Of a stretch of DNA of 64,000 nt, positions 11,283-21,652 are shown one piece after another (within the stretch, counting starts at the first letter, position 1; every line of letters starts with the position of its first letter). The translations under genes were made by a program, and so were the position numbers. The stretch is from Pisolithus tinctorius. Lineage: Eukaryota > Basidiomycota > Agaricomycetes > Boletales > Pisolithaceae. The notes beneath the pieces are model-generated. The model was not told the DNA's origin and did not search any database. It saw only the letters and a list, made by a program, of their open reading frames with translations. The stretch is taken from the NCBI GenBank assembly GCA_024663395.1, contig JANFAH010000007.1, positions 2,294,001-2,358,000 on the forward strand, in the 5' to 3' direction.

Positions 11283-14200
11283 TTATTCACATTTCCGTAC
11301 TGCCTGCATGCCTCTACTGACATGATGTTTGAGCGACATCTTCGACGCTGGCACCTCAAATAAAGCAGACTCTAATCGATCCTTCACTTCGGAATACTCA
11401 CTCCGGAAGTTATTCGGGGTCTCCTCATCTGTTCCTTTGCACTCCGTTTGAGTTACGCCCTCGTACGCCATCCCCTTGCTTTGGCCTATGAACTACACCA
11501 AGTCAGCTTATGCTCCATAATACATGTTTCATGAGGTGCTCACCGAACTTTCCCCAGAACCTGTCGGTTCCATTGATCTGGCAGTTAAAGAGCAATTGAA
11601 GAGGGTGACTGAGCAGATGCGACAAAACATGACATCCGACTCACCCAATTATCATGCTCTTTGTATTTGCCTCCGATATATCAGCTCCTTGGGATATGGC
11701 CTCCGATGTCGAACTTGACTGCGACATCTGACTCTTGAGGTACGGGGGCAATCCTGGTGAGATATAGGTCTCTTAGAAACATGGCAAGACTCAACTCGTA
11801 CCTACTGGTCGAGAGGTCTTCTCGGAACTTGTTGGCGAAGATTCGTTCTCGGTATTATTTGGCTCCAAATTAACCAAATTGCTCTGATCAGCTGTGGAGA
11901 AGGCAGGTCGTGCGCACATATCAAACTCAGTGCTGAGAGGGGACATGTTGGCGTAAGTAGCGCAAGCTGGGGATTCCGAAGCAGTCTTCATCAAGTCGAT
12001 GCTTTCCGACGCTTGGCCTGTCGAAATATCACTTCTTGCGACCTCGTGGCTCCTGTCAAGAAAGTAGTAAAAATTCGGATGAGCGACAATGACACGCAAA
12101 GTAGGCAGATATGCCGAGTTAGTATACCGATACGTCGGTGTACCAGAGCTTCTGACTCACTGTGGTTCCTGATGGCTCTCTGCCTCTTTTGAGATTGGAC
12201 ATGCAGAAGCGGAAACTTCGGGGGGTGTTAAGGAGGGACCAGCTTGAGACTGCAAAGACGCGGTCAAAACACAGAAGCTTAGTGAGGGGGCCGAGTACAG
12301 ACAATGGCAGCCTCGACTCCCTCTATGATATCACTCATTGTGGGACGTGATGAAGGGTCGCTTCTCCAGCATGATGTGCAAATGTCCCACCATGCATCTG
12401 TCAGGCGGAATTGCGTTGACTCCTCAGCGGGCCGAGGTGGCAGTTCCCGCCTTACCAGCCTACCGAGTACATTTGCTTCATTATAGCAATCGGGGAAAGG
12501 TACTGCTCGAGTGAACAACTCCTGGGCATACAATGAGCGTTACGCGAAGGAACAAATCGGAAGGCGTACCAGAGCCGTCATCCCAAATGCCCACACGTCA
12601 CTTTCCTTTGATGCGGGGCGGTTATCCAAAAGCTCAGGCGCCATCCAATGGCACGAGCCCCAACGGAAGCCATCGACAGCCATGTTGAAGGTAGGGACAT
12701 CCTGGGTTGAACGACCGAAGTCGCTCAGTAGCGCCCGGCGTTCATCGGACACGAGCACATTAAACTATTGAGGGATGGGTCAAATACAAAAATCATAGAC
12801 AGAGCACGCTTACACCCTTCAGATCTCCATGAACTACTGAACCCAACTCATGACTGTGGAGATATTGCAGGCCGTTTGCGATGTCTTTGAGCTAAACAAG
12901 CATGTCAATTAGTGCCAAGGTAAACAGTCCACCGTTTTGACTCACAAGCGGCCGCGGATCATGTTCTGTGTTTTGGACATATGCGTGTGTGTTTCCCAAT
13001 GACATCCATCCAGATATTATCGAAACTGTGGAGTCAAAGTCTGTAGAGATCCCGAGCATGCAAACGACATTCTCGTGACGTAGCCTGGACCATAGATGTA
13101 CCTCTCGAAAGATACGCTAAACAGGGAATGTTCAGCTGGAGCTGTGAAGACTATCAGAATACTGGAAGCACCTTCAAGTTAGTCTCGCTGCCCAATGGCG
13201 TCCAACGAAAGACTTTAATCGCCACTCTGGTGCCGTCGGGAATCAAAGTACCTTGGTATACGATGGCGGTACTGCCGTGCAGAAAACTCCATCTCATGTT
13301 GCGACTGATTCGACCGTTGAGATTAAAACTGCATCGGGAGACCCATTCAGAGAGCTTGTGCAACATGGAGGATAGTTCCATTGTCTGCTGTTGATGTGGG
13401 ACATCCGGTAAGTAACGATCCTGCTCAACAGAGGAGGGTCGCTGCGACGTCGAGATCGCCCCAGCTGGGTACTGCAAAACGCAGTCAAAACATGGAGAAC
13501 TCGGTGAAAGCGTTGGCTACGGACAATAGCAAACTTGACTTTCTCTATGATATCCTGCATTGTGGGACGCGATGAAGGATCACGTCCCCAGCATGATGTG
13601 CAAATGCTCCACCATTCATTTGTCAGGCGGAATTGCGTTGACTCCTCGGAAGGGCGAGGCGGTAGCCCCCCCGCGAATAACATGTCGATCACATGTTTTA
13701 TACTACCACAATCGTGGAAAGGTATCGCTCGAGTGAACAACTCCTACGTGTACGATTAACGTTGCGCGAAGAGAAGAACTGGAAAGCGTACCAGAGCCGT
13801 CATTCCAAATGCCCACACTTCGGCTTCCATTGATGCAGGACAGTCATTTAGAACCTCCGGGGCCGCCCAACGGAACGAGTTTTGTTGGATAGCATCGACG
13901 GACATGCTGAAGGTAGATGAGTGTAGCGTAGAAGCGCCAAAGTCGGTCAGTAGCGCCCGGCGATTGCTAGATATCAGTACATTTGACTATCGAAGGATGG
14001 GTCAACTACAAAAACCTATAAAAGATGCACGCTTACACCCTTCAGATTTCCATGAACTATTGGACCCAACTCATGATTATGAAGATAGTAGAGTCCACTT
14101 GCGATGTCTTCAAGCTAAACAAGTCTGTCAAGTAGTGTGAAGATGACAACACACACTTTGACTCACGAGCGGCCGCGGATCATTCTCTATATTTTGGACA

Positions 14201-14639
14201 TAAGAGTGCGCGTTCCCCAACGGCATCCATTCAGATATTATCGAAAGAGTGGAATTAAACTCTGTAGAGATCCCGAGCATACGGACAATGTTCTCGTGAT
14301 GCAGCTTGGACCGCGTATGCACCTCACGAAACAGATGCTGAATGGGAAAAACTCAGCTCGAGCTGTGACGAGCATCGAGAATTCTGCCAGTACCTTCAAT
14401 TCAGCCTCGCTCTCCGACAGCGTGTAACGAAAGGCTTTGATTGCCACTTGGGTACCGTCTCGAAGCAAAGTGCCGCGGTATATAGTGGCACTACCGCCAC
14501 GCAGGACACCCCCCTCCCAGGTGCGACGTATTTCACCGTCGAGATTAATACTGTATCTGGATGCCCGTTCAGAGAGATACTGTAGTATGCGGGATCTTGG
14601 TGACGCGTGGTATATGCTAAGTGACAATGACTGTTCCAT
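11283..14639 (-). CDS. Tandem pseudokinase-kinase protein with vestigial GTPase tail
   Basis: Two TKL kinase cassettes are joined in frame. The first (start 14639) has VAIKAF and TDFGAST, but the catalytic loop reads HGNLKG (Asp to Asn at 14046-14048) and DVW is EVW, so it is probably a pseudokinase. Its last intron ends in TTTTGCAG at about 13473, and the next exon reads YPAGAIST.. straight into the second cassette, whose ancestral start codon has become GTT. The second cassette keeps VAIKVF, HGDLKG, DFG and WMAPE. A linker follows, then a GTPase exon with the P-loop changed to EPTGSGESS (Gly and Lys both to Glu), then a jump to the C-terminal helical part, stop at 11283-11285. Most of the G domain (G3, G4) is deleted. 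Every junction I tested keeps frame. It could alternatively be two genes, with the second started inside 13477. Confidence 0.65.
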
Positions 14640-15549
14640 CGGTGACGGCCAGGGTTGCGTACGAAGTCTGGCGGTGGGCAGGGGGAAGAGGAAGCTGGTG
14701 TGACATCAGGATCACTACTCAAAGTTGGTGCCTACGCCGCCACCGCCGCCTACGGCTCTAGCTAATTTGTGGTCCATGTGCTTCGAACACTTTGTTTCTT
14801 GGAGAGAAACTACGTACAGTGAAGGAAGAAAAATAGAGACGCTGCAGGTTCTAGATAAGATATACCGTGGCGAGGAGCTTAACGATGGAACTGTGAATTG
14901 GGTGGAAATCCGAAGGGTTTTCCGGCTCGGAGGAAATGTATCTGGGCGAAGAGTGTGCTGTGAGGGTGGGATGGGTGCCGAACAGGTCAATTCTCCGTAG
15001 CTTTGCCAAATGACAATGTCCTGCCTGCAGGCGATTAGACCTGAGAGAGGGCGAGGCGGGTGGGTGCGAAAAACGAGAGGAGATCTGCGCGACGGCTGGA
15101 GGCGCAGAATCTGCAATTCCGCGAAGTGTGCATAAGACAAGAGACGCGTCTTACTCAGGACATGTACGGTTACACAGATCAACATACAGCTTCCCCCGGG
15201 GTCAGTTCATTGCTCAGAGGGGCTCTCTCTCACTACTTCAACGCCTCTTCGAAGGATTGCGGTCTCAGATAGATCAAGAGGAGTTCCATGGTGTCCGGAC
15301 TTCACCACCCTTTCTCCCCAGCGCAGAGGTGGTAAGTACAAAATAATACGTCTCCCTCGGCCTCGTCGCCGTGAGCTACTTCCGGGGCGTTGATTACTGT
15401 ATAGTAGGATTCTAGCACTTTCGCATTTCCTAAGTTAGTGAATCCTGCAAAATCAGGAACGACAAAGTCTATATGCATGGCTTGCAATTGAGATTCCTCG
15501 TACTTTCTTCAACGCGTCGTAAGGACTTGGCAACACTCGACAAGTGTAA
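14640..15549. other. Intergenic region, left part of the duplicated insertion locus
   Basis: No gene is supported. 14715-14760 holds the GC-rich motif shared, inverted, with 9245-9285. 15420-15544 is the left half of the segment also present at 8940-9060. TGTAA at 15545-15549 is the left target-site duplication of the chromovirus. Confidence 0.5.
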
Positions 15550-15857
15550 TGTAAGCGTACGCTTACCACTTGTCACACTCACGCATCGCTCACGCTCACG
15601 CTATCGCTTCACACTATCACGTCTCCTATCGTGCCCTCGTCTGGGCATGCGGATCCTCCTTGCTGTGTGGGGCTGTTTGGACTCTGGGGGTATATATACC
15701 GGTGCTGCATGTATGCTCGGGACATCTCTTCTTTCCCTCTTTCCCCCACGATCATCTTGTATCAGCGTATACACTTGTCTAATCCACACACCTGTCCACG
15801 TTCTGTTGTTGTCGTGATTTGTCCTGAGTGTGCTCACCCCTACCGTGGTGAGTTCCA
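15550..15857 (+). repeat. 5' LTR of the chromovirus
   Basis: 308 bp, TG..CA. It opens with a perfect 16-base palindrome GTAAGCGTACGCTTAC (15551-15566) and carries TATATATA at about 15692 as promoter candidate. It differs from the 3' LTR at 15632, 15773, 15790 and 15820. Confidence 0.95.
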
Positions 15858-16241
15858 CTTTTTTTGAACGTGCCATAGCGCGTGTCGACGCCTGATAAAG
15901 GTGTCAAGCTGCCGTCTCGTCGTGTCCCCTCCGTTCCTGTGCCCTTGACTACCTGTAGTCGAGGGAACTGCCCTCCGCCGGCGACGTCGTTGTCGTCTCC
16001 GTTGTCCTCGTCTCCGTCCTCGCTGTCGCAGTCTCGCGCCGCCTCCCTCCCGCTGCCATCCACACCACCACCTGTGGCTCTACCTAACGCCACACCATCC
16101 CCGTCTGCCTCTCTCGCACACGCTCCCCCGTCCCCAGCGTCATCTCCCCATACCCCTTCATACACACGTCCAGTGTCTCCCGCTTCCACCGATAGTTCCT
16201 CGTCGTCAGATAGCTCCACGACAGCCTTCCCTGTTATCGTA

Positions 16242-19200
16242 ATGTCTTCGACCCAGTCTCAGACAGCGCGGTGTGAGAATACTGTGCCTGGTAAAAATCC
16301 TCCCTTCCTGACGGCGGGCGATATCACCCCAGAAGGGTTGCAGAGCTGGGAGTTGGGCTGCGAAAATTACTTCCGGCTGAAGAGTGTAGCTGAGGATGTC
16401 CAGGTCACTAAGGTCGCGGGCCATCTTCTAGATCCTCGTGTGCAAGACTGGATTAGTAACAACGGAAGTCGACTGACCGCTCTATCCTTCTCTGAATTTA
16501 TGGACGAGGTTCGTACGTATTGGCTCCCCAGCGATTGGGCAGAAGCTATCCAGCAGAAGATGTTGTCGTCGACGCAGGGGAATAAGGCTTTCCATCTGTG
16601 GGCTGTTGAGGTAGAAAGCCTGAACGTCCTATTGCGAGGGAGCGAGTTCCATCTTACCGAAGACCATCTCTGTTTCCACTTAGAGTCACACATGCACCCA
16701 GACCTCACCACAGAATATCGTTTGACTGGTACTCGTCGAGAGAAGCGGTTTCGTGCTTGGCTTGATTTGGTTTGTCTCCTTGACGAGAAACGTATCCATG
16801 ATGCCGCAAAAATCGATGCGGCCCTTCGTAAGAAGCCCTTTCAGCCTAGCCGTTCAGCCAACACTACCGCATCGAGCTCAAAGGTACCAGATGGCCGTGC
16901 TCGTACTCGTCCCCCCGCTCTCACTGTTGAGGAACGTCAACTCCTCCGCGATAACTCTGGGTGTTTCAAGTGTCGACGTCTCTTCCAAAACCACACCACG
17001 CACAATTGTCCGAACGACTTCCCTGATGCTAAGAACTACAAGGCGTTGACTGCAGCGGATGTTGAGGCTGCTCGTAAGAAACGTGCCAAGCCGGTTGCCG
17101 CGGTCGTCGAAGAGGAGCCAGCAGCGAAGCGTGCTCGCATCACTGAAGTTGATGACGACATGGATACCATCGCTGTCGTCATGCCTTCTGCCGCCCTTGG
17201 GGATGGAACTGATTCAGGTGAAGAGTACGTCGCACCTCTTTCAGTTCCCCATCTTAGATGGTCCTGTCTTCTTGAAGGACCTAGTTTGACCTTCCCCCTG
17301 CCTGTAAGAGCACTGATTGACAGCGGTTCGCATCTAGTTCTGATTGATGAAAGTCTTGTCGCAAAGCTGGGCCTCCAGCGTCGCCAGTTACACAAGTCTC
17401 TTGACGTTTCGGTAGCGCTTTCTTCTGGTGACAGGGAGGTCATGTCCTTGCAGAGTTACGTTGTCCTGTCTTGCCTTTCTCCTGACGCACGTTTTCGTTC
17501 GCGTTCTGTTCGTGCAATCATTGCGCCCCGCCTGTGTACCCCCCTCTTGTTGGGGCTCCCCTTTCTTTCACATAATCGGCTCGTTATTGATCACGCCCTC
17601 CGTACATGTGTTGATAAAGATACTGGTTATGATTTAATGAATCCTCCCCCGGTTTCTATCCCCACCCCCCCTCAGCCGGTAACACCTACTGTTCAGGCTG
17701 TTAAGCAGCTTAAGAATGCAGTTGTTGAAGAGCTACGTGGTGTCTTGCCCAGGTATCGCGAACTTGTTGAGGTGGCAGCCACTCCGGTCTGTGGGGTAGA
17801 TATCATTGGCGCGGTACAGCACCGCATTGAGGTCCTCGCCGCTGCAGAAGAGCTGACGAAGCATAACGCGCGACTCAAACATGAGTTCGCTGACCGGTTC
17901 CCTGTTGACATCCCACCCACGGACGCCCTGCCTGACGATGTCCTTTTCTGCGTGCAGCCCAAGGACGCCAACAAGGTCATCCAACTTCGGTCATATGACT
18001 GCCCAAAAAAGTACCGCGAGGCATGGAAAACATTGTTACAACAGCATCTCGATGCAGGGCGGTTACGGCCTTCTAATAGTACACACTCCTCACCGGCCTT
18101 CATCATTCCGAAGGCAGATCCTACGGCGTTACCCCGCTGGGTAAATGATTTCCGGCAGCTTAACCTGAACACTGTGCCGGATAATCACCCACTACCCCGC
18201 ATCGATGAGATCCTTCGTGATTGCACTAAGGGCAGGTACTTTGCAAAGCTGGACATGACTAACGCGTTCTTCCAGACCAAGGTTCACCCGGACGACATCA
18301 AATGGTTGGCAGTACACACACCCTGGGGCCTTTATGAGTGGACCGTCATGCCCATGGGCGTAAGGAATGCCCCGGCGGTTCATCAACATCGCATGTCGGC
18401 CGCTCTCCGTCACCTAATCGGTCGCATTTGCCACATCTATCTCGATGATATTATCATCTGGTCGCAGACGCTCGAGGAACATGAACGCAATGTTCGTGCG
18501 GTCCTCCAGGCTCTCCGCGAGGCTAAGTTGTTTTGCTCTCTTAAGAAGACTCAGCTGTTCTGCACTGACGTACTTTTCCTCGGTCACCACATCTCCGCTC
18601 AAGGGATTGAGCCAGACTCCTCCAAGATCGCGAGGATTCTCGACTGGCCAGTTCCCCGATCGGTTACTGATATGCGTGCTTTCCTTGGCCTAGTCCGCTA
18701 CGTCGCTGATCATCTTCCCAATCTCGCAGAACATACTCGTGTCCTAAATACGTTGACAACCAAGGCTGCCGAGCTCAAGTTCCCGGTGTGGACTGATGAT
18801 CATCAGCGGGCATTTCAGGCCATCAAGGACCTCGTGATTAGTCCTCATTGTCTGACAACCATCGACCATGATAATCTGGGCGACAATCATATATTTCTTA
18901 CATGCGACGCCTCTGACTTCCGTACCGGAGCGATCCTTTCTTGGGGCCCCACCTGGGAGACTGCTCGGCCAGTTGCGTTCGATTCTACACCACTTCGTGG
19001 CGCTGAACTTAACTACCCCGTACACGAGAAGGAACTCCTCGCCATCATCCGCACCTTGAAAAAGTGGAGGGTCGAACTACTTGGTGCCCCGGTGTTGGTA
19101 TATACGGACCATCGTACCCTTCAGAGCTTTGCCTTACAGCGCGACCTCTCTCGGCGTCAGGCTCGCTGGCAAGAGTACATGTCGCAGTTTGATTTGACTA

Positions 19201-20762
19201 TTCGTTATATTCCAGGCGAGCGTAATGTTGGCGCTGATGTGTTGTCTCGTCGTTCTGACAATGCTCCCCCCGTCGCTGCGGTGTCAACCGTTGAGGTAGA
19301 CAGGTCGTTGACAGTGGAAATATTGAAGGGGTACACAGAAGATCCCTTCTGTCGGCATCTTTTCTCGCTCCTCGATTCGCTTCCCGGCTTGCAGGAACGT
19401 AACGGTCTGTTGTACCTCACGGGTCGTCTGGTGATTCCTAGGGTACACTCCCTTCGTGAACGTTTCTTCCACCTCGCCCATGACGCATTGGGCCACTTTG
19501 GCACAGATAAGACCTACGCGGCTCTACGCAACTCCTTCTACTGGCCCAACATGCGTCACGACCTCGCGTCTGCATATATCCCTGCCTGCACCCACTGCGC
19601 GCGTAACAAGTCACCTACCACAGCACCAGCGGGTCCCCTACACCCCTTGCCTGTCCCTGACGCTCGGGGCGACTCAGTCGCAGTCGACTTCATTGGTCCC
19701 TTGCCTGAAGACCATGGCTTCAACATGATCGTCACGATGACAGATCGTCTCGGTGCGGATATACGTCTTGTGCCCTGTCGGAGTTCCATCACTGCCTCGG
19801 AGTTCGCCTCCCTGTTCTTCGATCACTGGTATTGCAAGAACGGTCTCCCCTTGGAGATAGTGTCAGATCGTGATAAGCTTTTTATGTCTCGCTTTTGGAG
19901 ATCGCTCCATAAACTAACGGGCGTTAAGCTTAAGATGTCATCGTCTTACCATCCTCAGACAGACGGGGCAAGCGAGCGCACCAATAAGACTGTCAACCAG
20001 TGTATCCGATTCCACGTCGAACGTAGTCAGAAAGGCTGGGTCAGGGCCCTGCCCCGGGTGCGTTTTCACATCATGAACACACTTAATAACAGCACAGGGT
20101 TTTCACCTTTCCAACTTCACCTCGGACGTTCCCCTCGTCTTCTGCCCCCCGTTTCCGCTCCGGAGGCTGGCGAGACCGAACACAGCGATGCAGCCAGTTT
20201 CCTGGCTCGCCTTGATATGGATGTCCTTGAAGCACGCGACAATCTTCTCGCAGCTAAAGCGGCACAGGCTCATGCGGCTAATCGTCGCCGCGTCCCCGAT
20301 CCAAGGTTTGCGATCGGGGACAAGGTTTGGTTATCTACTAAACATCGTCGTCATGAGTACATTACTAATGGCACCAATCGCGTAGCCAAGTTTATGCCAC
20401 GGTATGATGGTCCATATACCATCCTGTCGGCTTCCCCAGATACATCCACCTACGTCTTGGACGTGCCTCGTGCGTCAAATGCATGCACCACGTTCCACGT
20501 TAGTCAACTACGCGCCTTCGTGCCCAATGACACGGCGCTTTTCCCCTCACGCGAGCTGCCTCGCCTGGGCCCTGTGGTCACGGCAGATGGCCAGCTGGAG
20601 AATTTGATTGAGCGGATATTGGATGAGAAACGGGCTGGAAGGTCGAAGAAGTACTTGGTGCGGTGGTTGGGGTTCGGACCGGAAGACGATGAGTGGTTGA
20701 CGAAGAAGGACTTAGAGGATTGCGAGGCGTTGGATGTTTGGGAAAGAGAGCACCCACCGTAA
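16242..20762 (+). CDS. Gag-Pol polyprotein of the chromovirus
   Basis: Single frame; 1506 residues from the first ATG. The same frame is open back to 15879 and encodes a Ser/Pro-rich stretch without any ATG, so a non-AUG start or frame left over from an ancestor is possible. Order: Gag; zinc-knuckle variant (C-x2-C-x6-H-x4-C, CFKC at about 16960); aspartic protease with LIDSG; reverse transcriptase with KLDMTNAFFQ and catalytic YLDD; RNase H with TCDAS and TDHRTL; integrase with HHCC zinc site, the Asp/Asp/Glu triad (VDF, SDRD, ASERT) and GPY motif; C-terminal chromodomain (KYLVRWLGF, DDEWL). Chromodomains of this class steer integration to methylated-histone chromatin. No stop or frameshift, so it may be active. 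Confidence 0.92.
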   Translation: MSSTQSQTARCENTVPGKNPPFLTAGDITPEGLQSWELGCENYFRLKSVAEDVQVTKVAGHLLDPRVQDWISNNGSRLTALSFSEFMDEVRTYWLPSDWAEAIQQKMLSSTQGNKAFHLWAVEVESLNVLLRGSEFHLTEDHLCFHLESHMHPDLTTEYRLTGTRREKRFRAWLDLVCLLDEKRIHDAAKIDAALRKKPFQPSRSANTTASSSKVPDGRARTRPPALTVEERQLLRDNSGCFKCRRLFQNHTTHNCPNDFPDAKNYKALTAADVEAARKKRAKPVAAVVEEEPAAKRARITEVDDDMDTIAVVMPSAALGDGTDSGEEYVAPLSVPHLRWSCLLEGPSLTFPLPVRALIDSGSHLVLIDESLVAKLGLQRRQLHKSLDVSVALSSGDREVMSLQSYVVLSCLSPDARFRSRSVRAIIAPRLCTPLLLGLPFLSHNRLVIDHALRTCVDKDTGYDLMNPPPVSIPTPPQPVTPTVQAVKQLKNAVVEELRGVLPRYRELVEVAATPVCGVDIIGAVQHRIEVLAAAEELTKHNARLKHEFADRFPVDIPPTDALPDDVLFCVQPKDANKVIQLRSYDCPKKYREAWKTLLQQHLDAGRLRPSNSTHSSPAFIIPKADPTALPRWVNDFRQLNLNTVPDNHPLPRIDEILRDCTKGRYFAKLDMTNAFFQTKVHPDDIKWLAVHTPWGLYEWTVMPMGVRNAPAVHQHRMSAALRHLIGRICHIYLDDIIIWSQTLEEHERNVRAVLQALREAKLFCSLKKTQLFCTDVLFLGHHISAQGIEPDSSKIARILDWPVPRSVTDMRAFLGLVRYVADHLPNLAEHTRVLNTLTTKAAELKFPVWTDDHQRAFQAIKDLVISPHCLTTIDHDNLGDNHIFLTCDASDFRTGAILSWGPTWETARPVAFDSTPLRGAELNYPVHEKELLAIIRTLKKWRVELLGAPVLVYTDHRTLQSFALQRDLSRRQARWQEYMSQFDLTIRYIPGERNVGADVLSRRSDNAPPVAAVSTVEVDRSLTVEILKGYTEDPFCRHLFSLLDSLPGLQERNGLLYLTGRLVIPRVHSLRERFFHLAHDALGHFGTDKTYAALRNSFYWPNMRHDLASAYIPACTHCARNKSPTTAPAGPLHPLPVPDARGDSVAVDFIGPLPEDHGFNMIVTMTDRLGADIRLVPCRSSITASEFASLFFDHWYCKNGLPLEIVSDRDKLFMSRFWRSLHKLTGVKLKMSSSYHPQTDGASERTNKTVNQCIRFHVERSQKGWVRALPRVRFHIMNTLNNSTGFSPFQLHLGRSPRLLPPVSAPEAGETEHSDAASFLARLDMDVLEARDNLLAAKAAQAHAANRRRVPDPRFAIGDKVWLSTKHRRHEYITNGTNRVAKFMPRYDGPYTILSASPDTSTYVLDVPRASNACTTFHVSQLRAFVPNDTALFPSRELPRLGPVVTADGQLENLIERILDEKRAGRSKKYLVRWLGFGPEDDEWLTKKDLEDCEALDVWEREHPP

Positions 20763-20769
20763 GGGGTTA

Positions 20770-20855
20770 GGTTGAGGAACGGAGTTGGAGGTCGGGTTTG
20801 GACGAAGAAGTTTGGGTTGAGGAACGGGATTGAAGGTCGGGTTTGGACGAAGAAG
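20770..20855 (+). repeat. Two tandem copies of a 46-bp unit 3' of the polyprotein
   Basis: A unit beginning GTTGAGGAACGG and ending GGACGAAGAAG is repeated twice between the stop codon and the polypurine tract, with few differences. Confidence 0.6.
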
Positions 20856-20906
20856 ATGTTGACGAAGAATGACTCACGTACAGCTCACCCCCCGTTGCTC
20901 TTTTTT

Positions 20907-20920
20907 ATGGGTTGGGAGGG
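20907..20920 (+). promoter_or_regulatory. Polypurine tract of the chromovirus
   Basis: ATGGGTTGGGAGGG directly abuts the 3' LTR at 20921, the expected place for the plus-strand primer. Confidence 0.6.
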
Positions 20921-21228
20921 TGTAAGCGTACGCTTACCACTTGTCACACTCACGCATCGCTCACGCTCACGCTATCGCTTCACACTATCACGTCTCCTAT
21001 CGCGCCCTCGTCTGGGCATGCGGATCCTCCTTGCTGTGTGGGGCTGTTTGGACTCTGGGGGTATATATACCGGTGCTGCATGTATGCTCGGGACATCTCT
21101 TCTTTCCCTCTTTCCCCCACGATCATCTTGTATCAGCGTATACGCTTGTCTAATCCACACGCCTGTCCACGTTCTGTTGTTGTCGTGATTCGTCCTGAGT
21201 GTGCTCACCCCTACCGTGGTGAGTTCCA
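20921..21228 (+). repeat. 3' LTR of the chromovirus
   Basis: 308 bp, the same boundaries as the 5' LTR. At all four differing sites this copy has CG where the 5' LTR has TG or CA. Confidence 0.95.
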
Positions 21229-21652
21229 TGTAAGATAATCGGGTTCTTGTCTCATTTACTTACATGTGTATCTCAGTTTCTGGGGGTGAAGGCGAAGCAC
21301 TTAATTGTATGTGTACCATGCAGTCGATATCCTCAGGGGACTTGAGAGAGAGAAGATTGTAATTCAAAGCATCCAGAGACAAACCTAGACTTCAATCGTC
21401 TGCGGGATAGAATCAATGAAGATGAGAACAAGGATACCATGTAACATAAAGTCAATCTATAGCAACTCTGGTTAAACTTGTGGTTTAGCTAGTTGAGACG
21501 ACCACCGCTCCGAGGTAGTCTCCCCTAGGTAAACCAAAGACCCGACAGAAGGCGCCCGTCCCCTCTCGACCGTTCCGAGGGAACTCACGATCACTAGTGA
21601 GGACAAGGTCAGTACCGCTCGCCAAATATGCTGTAGGAAAGATCCAAGTAGC
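21229..21652. other. Right half of the duplicated insertion locus
   Basis: It begins with the TGTAA duplication. Bases up to about 21400 resemble 9062-9235. No gene is supported. Confidence 0.5.

Larger units (their letters stand above)
15550..21228 (+). mobile_element. Complete Ty3/gypsy LTR retrotransposon, chromovirus type
   Basis: Two 308-bp LTRs (15550-15857 and 20921-21228) start with TG and end with CA. They flank one intact Gag-Pol frame ending in a chromodomain, and the whole is bordered by a 5-bp duplication TGTAA (15545-15549 and 21229-21233). The polypurine tract is at about 20907-20920. The LTRs differ at only 4 of 308 positions, so insertion is recent. I do not recognise a standard tRNA primer site just after the 5' LTR, where the sequence is CTTTTTTTGAACGTGCC. 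Confidence 0.95.
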
